Assembly (NCBI RefSeq): GCF_028281305.1
Contig: NZ_JANQKD010000076.1
Span: 1 to 35,228, forward strand
Reading direction: 5' to 3'
DNA: 35,228 nt
Source of the DNA: Pelagibius sp.
GTDB taxonomy: Bacteria > Pseudomonadota > Alphaproteobacteria > Kiloniellales > Kiloniellaceae
Both the position numbers and the translations under genes were made by a program. Shown piece by piece: positions 34,517-35,228 of the stretch; within the stretch, counting starts at the first letter, position 1, and each line of letters starts with the position of its first letter. The notes under the pieces were generated by a model, which was not told the DNA's origin, searched no databases, and saw only the letters and a list, made by a program, of their open reading frames with translations.

Positions 34517-34527
34517 CCTCAGCAAAT

Positions 34528-34539
34528 CAACAATTGTTG
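34528..34539. promoter_or_regulatory. 12-bp palindrome at the glmU transcription start
   Basis: CAACAATTGTTG is a perfect 12-bp palindrome overlapping the predicted start of the glmU transcript (near 34537), a usual place for a repressor site. The binding protein is not known. Confidence 0.4.
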
Positions 34540-34543
34540 CCGC

Positions 34544-34572
34544 TTATTACAGTCTGTTTCGGACTGTGACAA
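34544..34572 (-). promoter_or_regulatory. Promoter of glmU-glmS
   Basis: On the minus strand TTGTCA (34567-34572) and TAATAA (34544-34549) are 17 bases apart. The spacer contains an inverted repeat, ACAGTC/GACTGT (34549-34567), so a regulator could sit between the two elements. The coding region starts about 135 bases downstream. Confidence 0.65.
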
Positions 34573-34609
34573 CTGGTCCGGGACAACTGGTCCGGGACAA
34601 CTGATCCCG
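34568..34609. repeat. Three tandem 14-bp repeats at the glmU promoter
   Basis: GACAACTGGTCCGG occurs twice exactly (34568-34581, 34582-34595), followed by a third copy with changes (34596-34609). On the minus strand each unit contains a TTGTC-type hexamer, and the innermost one is the -35 of the glmU promoter, so the repeat has duplicated the -35 region or an upstream binding site. Confidence 0.8.
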
Positions 34610-34652
34610 TCGGAAGGCTGCAAGGGCAGCGCAGGAAACTTCGTCCGGCATG

Positions 34653-34730
34653 CCCAGGCCCAGACCCAGGCCCAGACCCAGGCCCAGACCCAGGCCCAGG
34701 CCCAGACCCAGGCCCAGGCCCAGGCCCAGA
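34653..34730. repeat. Thirteen tandem hexamers (CCCAGG/CCCAGA)
   Basis: Thirteen consecutive six-base units of two types cover 34653-34730, ordered mostly in alternation and ending CCCAGA. A purine/pyrimidine-asymmetric microsatellite of this kind is prone to slippage. It lies about 80 bases upstream of the glmU -35 and just downstream of the H1-like gene's terminator-like hairpin. Confidence 0.85.
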
Positions 34731-34737
34731 ATAGCTG

Positions 34738-34765
34738 AAGGCGGGTGCCGCTGGGCACCCGCCTT
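34738..34765. terminator. 12-bp-stem hairpin downstream of the H1-like gene
   Basis: AAGGCGGGTGCC (34738-34749) and GGCACCCGCCTT (34754-34765) form a perfect stem with a four-base loop, about 40 bases after the H1-like stop codon. T-runs are short on both sides, but its position suits a terminator for that gene. Confidence 0.65.
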
Positions 34766-34805
34766 CTACTGCTTTACACCAGAAAAGCCGAAATCGCGTC
34801 AGTAG

Positions 34806-35228
34806 TTAGCGGCGCGCCATGCCATTCCGGTAGGAACGCATGCGAGTCGCCCTGGCAATCGCTGCCATGCGATTTGCCGTCGACGGACGCGAAGAAGCCA
34901 AGCGAGACGCGATCAGGCGACGCGTTGCAAGGGCCTTACGGGAAGGTGCCTTGCGCGCCGCCGTCTTGCGGGCCGTGGTCTTGCGGGTCGTCGATTTACG
35001 AGCGGCCGTCTTGCGAGCCGGGCTCTTACGAGCGGCGGTCTTGCGAGCGGTCGTCTTCCGCGCGGTGCTCTTCCGAACGATGCGCTTCTTGGCGGCCGTC
35101 TTGCGGACCGGACGCTTACGCGCCGCAGTCTTGCGAGCGGTCGTCTTCCGCGCGGTGCTCTTCCGAACGACGCGCTTCTTGGCGGCCGTCTTGCGGACCG
35201 GACGCTTACGCGCCGCGGTCTTGCGAGC
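34806..35228 (-). CDS. Histone H1-like Lys/Arg-rich DNA-binding protein (3' part; start outside window)
   Basis: The frame is open from the window edge to the TAA at 34806-34808: 140 residues without a start codon at the edge. It consists of repeated basic units of the type (A/T)RKT(A/T)ARK, with 14 Lys/Arg in each 30-residue repeat, followed by a Ser/Ala/Arg-rich, less repetitive end (ASRLASSRPSTANRM, then RMRSYRNGMARR). Such eukaryote-like H1 tails occur in bacterial nucleoid proteins and bind DNA without sequence specificity. The 90-base unit at 35041-35220 is tandemly duplicated. An alternative is a larger protein with an N-terminal domain outside the window. Confidence 0.8.
   Translation of the reverse strand, partial: ARKTAARKRPVRKTAAKKRVVRKSTARKTTARKTAARKRPVRKTAAKKRIVRKSTARKTTARKTAARKSPARKTAARKSTTRKTTARKTAARKAPSRKALATRRLIASRLASSRPSTANRMAAIARATRMRSYRNGMARR
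35041..35220. repeat. Two tandem 90-bp repeats within the H1-like gene
   Basis: 35041-35130 and 35131-35220 are identical except at two positions (35081/35171 and 35127/35217). A third copy begins at 35221 and runs off the window. The unit is 30 codons, so the duplication keeps the frame. Confidence 0.93.

Larger units (their letters stand above)
34402..34805. other. 404-base gene-free, repeat-rich region between glmU and the H1-like gene
   Basis: From glmU outward it contains a hairpin with T-runs on both strands (34485-34516), a 12-bp palindrome, a minus-strand promoter, three 14-bp tandem repeats, 13 tandem hexamers and a 12-bp-stem hairpin (34738-34765). I see no gene: reading frames across the hexamers encode only Gln/Ala/Thr or Trp/Ala/Val runs. 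Confidence 0.7.

Noticed and set aside
34653..34730. Possible CRISPR-like array
   Set aside because: The units are six bases without spacers, and there are no cas genes nearby; it is a microsatellite.
34519..34758. A 79-codon frame on the minus strand encoding a Trp-Ala/Trp-Val run, and the plus-strand Gln-Ala/Thr run
   Set aside because: Both are translations of the CCCAGG/CCCAGA microsatellite; the minus frame also crosses a terminator-like hairpin and the glmU promoter repeats.

Overview
The window looks like chromosome from a high-GC alphaproteobacterium, most likely of the Rhodospirillales/Kiloniellales type. This rests on the S4 protein type, a class II DAHP synthase, a GcvA-like LysR regulator, a DUF1127 protein, a citramalate synthase, a histone H1-like Lys/Arg-rich protein and TTGACC-type promoters. 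It is mostly core metabolism. I see no insertion sequence, prophage, CRISPR array, rRNA or tRNA.

Layout. 1-1363: a cyclophilin-like protein and rpsD, both leftward. 1434-2535: the ribosome-rescue factor ArfB and a secreted histidine phosphatase. 2571-4575: a DUF4336 protein, a short-chain dehydrogenase and a small DUF6959-like protein. 4572-8779: a leftward block with a LysR regulator, cimA (isoleucine precursor synthesis), a secreted unknown and trmJ. 8943-13785: a DUF1127 protein, a PH-domain membrane protein with a UspA protein, a DUF1287/phosphotransferase/SIMPL gene set, a cloverleaf-like repeat and a GFA-family zinc protein. 13982-19127: class II DAHP synthase, nicotinate phosphoribosyltransferase, a SufE protein and glutamine-dependent NAD synthetase; two of these are NAD salvage steps. 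19152-27382: a soluble double-PAS chemotaxis receptor, gltX, cysS, a small membrane protein with glutathione reductase, and cyclopropane fatty acid synthase. 27427-31133: a second cloverleaf-like repeat, a succinate-semialdehyde dehydrogenase and four tandem paralogues of a small secreted cysteine-containing family I do not recognise. 31154-35228: glmU-glmS (UDP-GlcNAc synthesis) behind a repeat-rich promoter region, then the 3' part of a histone H1-like gene.

Two points stand out. First, the 218-base gap before cysS holds a 25-codon reading frame with four Cys codons (Cys-Cys-Asp-Cys near its end), just downstream of a candidate promoter. It is followed by sequences that can pair in two mutually exclusive ways. 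This is the layout of a cysteine-sensing leader (attenuator) for cysteinyl-tRNA synthetase. Second, the four paralogues at 29238-31133 share a C-terminal signature (AWVRL-x-SC-[ST]-G ... YT-x-GDC ... Y-stop). One copy has lost its first and third cysteines together, which suggests the disulfide pairing of the family.

Functions were assigned by reading motifs and recalling families. No database search was run.
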